Below are positions 61,770 to 64,000 of a stretch of 64,000 nucleotides of DNA, in pieces (position 1 is the stretch's first letter; every line of letters starts with the position of its first letter). Position numbers and translations under genes: made by a program. The stretch is from the NCBI GenBank assembly GCA_945892985.1, contig CAMDDU010000015.1, positions 27,489-91,488 on the forward strand, written 5' to 3'. The stretch is from CAITSH01 sp945892985. Lineage in GTDB: Bacteria; Pseudomonadota; Gammaproteobacteria; Burkholderiales; SG8-39. The notes under the pieces were generated by a model. It saw nothing but the letters and a program-made list of their open reading frames with translations, was not told the DNA's origin and made no database searches.

Positions 61770-62552
61770 CTACTTGCCCTGGAACTGCGGCGTGCGCTTT
61801 TCCATGAAGGCGGTGCGGCCTTCCTTGTAATCGGCGCTGGCAAAACAGGTGTCTACCATGGCCTGGACTTTGTCCTGCGCCGCCTTGCCGGCCTGGAAAC
61901 TCATGTTGGCGATGGCGTACTTTGCCGTCGCCACCGTCAGCGGCGCGTTCTGCGCGATCATCTTGCAATAATCGGCAACCGCCTTGTCGAGCTCAGCAAC
62001 CGGCACGACCTTGTTGACAAAGCCCATGTGCAGCGCATCGGCCGCATTGAATTTACGCGCCGAAAAAAAGATGTCGGCGGTGTTGGCCTGCCCTATCAAG
62101 TCGACCAGGCGGCGCAGGCCGTCGTAACCGTAGCCCAGTCCCAGGCGCGCGGCCGGCATGCGGAACACACCATCATCGGCGGCAATACGCAGATCGCACA
62201 TGGCGGCCAGGCCCAGCCCGCCGCCGACACAAACACCGCGGATCTTGGCGATCACCGGCTTGCTGCAACGCCCCGGCGCCAGATAAGCCTCGGCCGTGGC
62301 GGCGTTATAAACGGCTTGCGCGTCGGCGGTGCCGCGGTTTTTTTCAAACTGCGAAATGTCCGCACCGGAGACGTAGGCCTTTTCGCCGTCGCCTGCGGTG
62401 ACAATGACGCGCACTTCCGGGTCGGCATCAAAATCGGCCAGCGCCTTGGGAAAAGCCACCCACATATCGTAGGTCATGGCGTTGAGCTTGGGTACATTGG
62501 AAAAAATAACCCAGCCGATTCCATTTTCTTTTTTGGTGATGAGTTCTGCCAT
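61770..62552 (-). CDS. Enoyl-CoA hydratase/isomerase (crotonase) family protein lacking both hydratase Glu residues
   Basis: 260-residue crotonase-fold protein. Oxyanion-hole parts SGADI (62-66) and GVCVGGGLG (106-114) are present. The hydratase glutamates are replaced: GGGxE becomes Gly114 in GGGLGLA, and xPE becomes Ala134 in MPAARLG. An Asp in GYGYDGLRRL may provide an alternative acid. Function beyond acyl-CoA binding is unassigned. It stands 89 bp after the CoA-transferase at 62642. A similar pair occurs at 22684-24674 with the order reversed. Confidence 0.9.
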   Translation of the reverse strand: MAELITKKENGIGWVIFSNVPKLNAMTYDMWVAFPKALADFDADPEVRVIVTAGDGEKAYVSGADISQFEKNRGTADAQAVYNAATAEAYLAPGRCSKPVIAKIRGVCVGGGLGLAAMCDLRIAADDGVFRMPAARLGLGYGYDGLRRLVDLIGQANTADIFFSARKFNAADALHMGFVNKVVPVAELDKAVADYCKMIAQNAPLTVATAKYAIANMSFQAGKAAQDKVQAMVDTCFASADYKEGRTAFMEKRTPQFQGK

Positions 62553-62641
62553 GTTGCCCCCTGGTTTACGTTTGCGTGTTTTTGCGTGTTTATGTCGGAC
62601 GTAGGTTGGCCGTACCGATGCCCGTGCCGCTAATTTTTAAA

Positions 62642-63835
62642 TCAGACCGCCTTGATCTGACGCAAATGCGCGATCTCAGCCGCGCTGTAACCGGCCTCGC
62701 CCAGCACCTCTGTGGTGTGCTCGCCGATCTCCGGCGTCGCGGTGGCCAGCGTCGCCGGTGTGCGCGACAGCGTGGCCGGCTGGTTGACCAGCTTGATGTC
62801 GCCAAGCCTGGGGTGCTTGATCGGTGCCGCCGCGCCAAGGTGCCGCACCTGCGGATCGGCGAACACCTGGTCCACGGTGTAAATCGGGCCGCAAGGCACA
62901 CCGCCGTCATTGAGGATGCCTATCCACTCGTCGCTGGTCTTGGATTTGAGCGTATCGTTGATTTCGGCGTTCAGCGCAATGCGATTCTTCGCACGCGTGC
63001 TGTTGCCCTTGAATTCGGCGCGCTCGAGCAGTTCCGGCCTGCCGATGGCATTGCACAGGCGCACCCACATGCCCTCGCCCGATGCGCCGATATTGATGTA
63101 ACCGTCTGAGGTCGTGTAAGCGGAGGTCGGCATGCTGGTCGGATGATCGTTGCCCACCTGCGGCGGCACCTCGCCCTCAACCAGGTAACGCGCGGCCTGA
63201 AAATCGAGCAATGCGATACCCGACATCAGCAGCGAGCTTTGCACCCACTGGCCCTCGCCCGAGACTTCACGCTCGAGCAGGGCCGTCATGATGCCAAGCG
63301 CCGCGTGCCACCCGGCGGTGAGATCGGCAATCGCCGCGCCGGTGCGCATCGGACCCTTGCCCGGCTCACCGGTCACCGACATCAGCCCGCTCATGCCCTG
63401 GGCGATCTGGTCAAAACCGGGGCGCGACACGTAGGGACCGTCCTGGCCAAAGCCGGAAATGCTCGCCAGGATGATGCGCGGGTTGATCGCCTTGAGCGAT
63501 TCGTAATCAACGCCGAGCCGGTATTTCACATCGGGGCGGTAGTTCTCCACCACGACATCGGATTTTTTTGCCAGGCGCTTGAATATGTCGCGCCCCTCGG
63601 GCAGCTTGAGATTGAGCGTGATCGAGCGCTTGTTGCGGTGCAGGTTCTGAAAATCGGCGCCATCGCGCGGGCCGCCCATGCCTTCGTTGGCATCAACGCC
63701 CGGGGGCGATTCGATCTTGATGACGTCGGCGCCAAAATCGGCCAGCTGCTTGACGCAGGTCGGACCGGCGCGCACACGGGACAAATCAAGAACGCGAAAG
63801 CGAGAAAGTGCGGTGGAAGCGGGGACGTGGGGCAT
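62642..63835 (-). CDS. CaiB/BaiF-type (family III) CoA-transferase
   Basis: 397 residues. FRVLDLSRVRAGPTC, GADVIKIESPPG, NLHRNKRSITLNLKLPEG, the catalytic Asp in RPGFDQIAQGMSG and GEPGKGPMRTG identify the family. It probably supplies the CoA-thioester substrate for the crotonase-fold enzyme downstream. No good ribosome site precedes ATG 63835, and the gene may begin a transcript from the 165-bp region to the right. Confidence 0.92.
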   Translation of the reverse strand: MPHVPASTALSRFRVLDLSRVRAGPTCVKQLADFGADVIKIESPPGVDANEGMGGPRDGADFQNLHRNKRSITLNLKLPEGRDIFKRLAKKSDVVVENYRPDVKYRLGVDYESLKAINPRIILASISGFGQDGPYVSRPGFDQIAQGMSGLMSVTGEPGKGPMRTGAAIADLTAGWHAALGIMTALLEREVSGEGQWVQSSLLMSGIALLDFQAARYLVEGEVPPQVGNDHPTSMPTSAYTTSDGYINIGASGEGMWVRLCNAIGRPELLERAEFKGNSTRAKNRIALNAEINDTLKSKTSDEWIGILNDGGVPCGPIYTVDQVFADPQVRHLGAAAPIKHPRLGDIKLVNQPATLSRTPATLATATPEIGEHTTEVLGEAGYSAAEIAHLRQIKAV

Positions 63836-63935
63836 AAGCTCGTTTCTTGGTTTAGGGAATCACTGAACAAGTGATAGTTGAGACGAGAAACGTTGGAATC
63901 AAAGTCAATTTGATGATAAATCGGGCGAAAATGTG

Positions 63936-63957
63936 GAAGAAAGGGGGCTATGCCCCC
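63936..63957 (-). terminator. Possible terminator for a minus-strand gene beyond the right edge
   Basis: GGGGGC-TAT-GCCCCC (63943-63957) forms a 6-bp hairpin; on the minus strand it is followed by TTTCTT. A further imperfect repeat (CCTCAC 63965-63970, GTGAGG 63989-63994) lies to its right. The remainder of 63836-64000 holds no recognised gene. Confidence 0.4.
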
Positions 63958-64000
63958 GCTAGTTCCTCACGCAGGGCGCACCTCTCCTGTGAGGGGCATT

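Noticed and set aside
61625..61843. Small minus-strand ORF with the peptide MSLRAQRSNP
   Set aside because: This peptide is the translation of the REP-like palindrome, a well-known false gene.

Overview
The window is GC-rich, gene-dense bacterial DNA. It is most likely from a betaproteobacterium (Burkholderiales or a related order). This rests on the HtpG N-terminus at the left edge, a lone Bug/TctC-type periplasmic receptor, several FCD-type GntR regulators, and an abundance of CaiB/BaiF CoA-transferases, SDRs and ABC importers. No rRNA, tRNA, CRISPR array, transposase or phage gene was seen. All functions are assigned by reading motifs and were not confirmed by any search.

Layout. 0-10.8 kb is ordinary chromosome: the 5' part of htpG, an azlCD amino-acid exporter pair, a two-domain M16 peptidase, an alpha/beta hydrolase, a VOC protein, a Ser/Thr kinase fused to a cyclic-nucleotide-binding domain, a methyltransferase and an MFS exporter. 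From 10.8 to 63.8 kb the content becomes almost purely catabolic. 10.8-17.7 kb (minus strand) holds a cytosine-deaminase-like amidohydrolase, a GntR regulator, a NIPSNAP protein, an SDR, an alpha/beta hydrolase, an amidase and a degenerate M20 protein. 17.9-21.7 kb (plus strand) holds an amidohydrolase and a xanthine-dehydrogenase-family (XDH) large subunit. From 58.8 down to 21.7 kb, 36 genes run in one direction on the minus strand, many overlapping by 4-17 bp. They encode four ABC importers (Liv type, Pot type, two NitT/TauT type), three amidohydrolases, an XDH large subunit, two E1-alpha/beta pairs with one E2, an isochorismatase-fold hydrolase, a nitrilase-family hydrolase, dienelactone and alpha/beta hydrolases, SDRs, a crotonase and a CoA-transferase. 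59.2-63.8 kb holds a GntR regulator, a flavodoxin-fold reductase, a Bug receptor and a second crotonase/CoA-transferase pair.

How the genes may work together (inference). The mix of importers, molybdenum hydroxylase subunits, cyclic amidohydrolases or deaminases, amide hydrolases and CoA/2-oxoacid enzymes suits uptake and stepwise degradation of one or more nitrogen-containing ring compounds or amides, feeding acyl-CoA metabolism. The substrate cannot be named from sequence alone. Paired GTATAC palindromes with the same 21-bp centre spacing lie in front of the minus-strand run starting at 30165 and in the gap between livK and the GntR gene at 59236. This suggests one regulator may coordinate distant parts of the cluster.

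Most notable oddities: a continuous heptanucleotide array across the azlC/azlD junction; two paralogous SDRs lacking the catalytic Tyr; an M20 protein lacking three key metal or catalytic residues; two crotonases lacking both hydratase glutamates; XDH large subunits without partner subunits, plus a decayed third copy; duplicated E1 genes sharing one E2; and a REP-like palindromic element.
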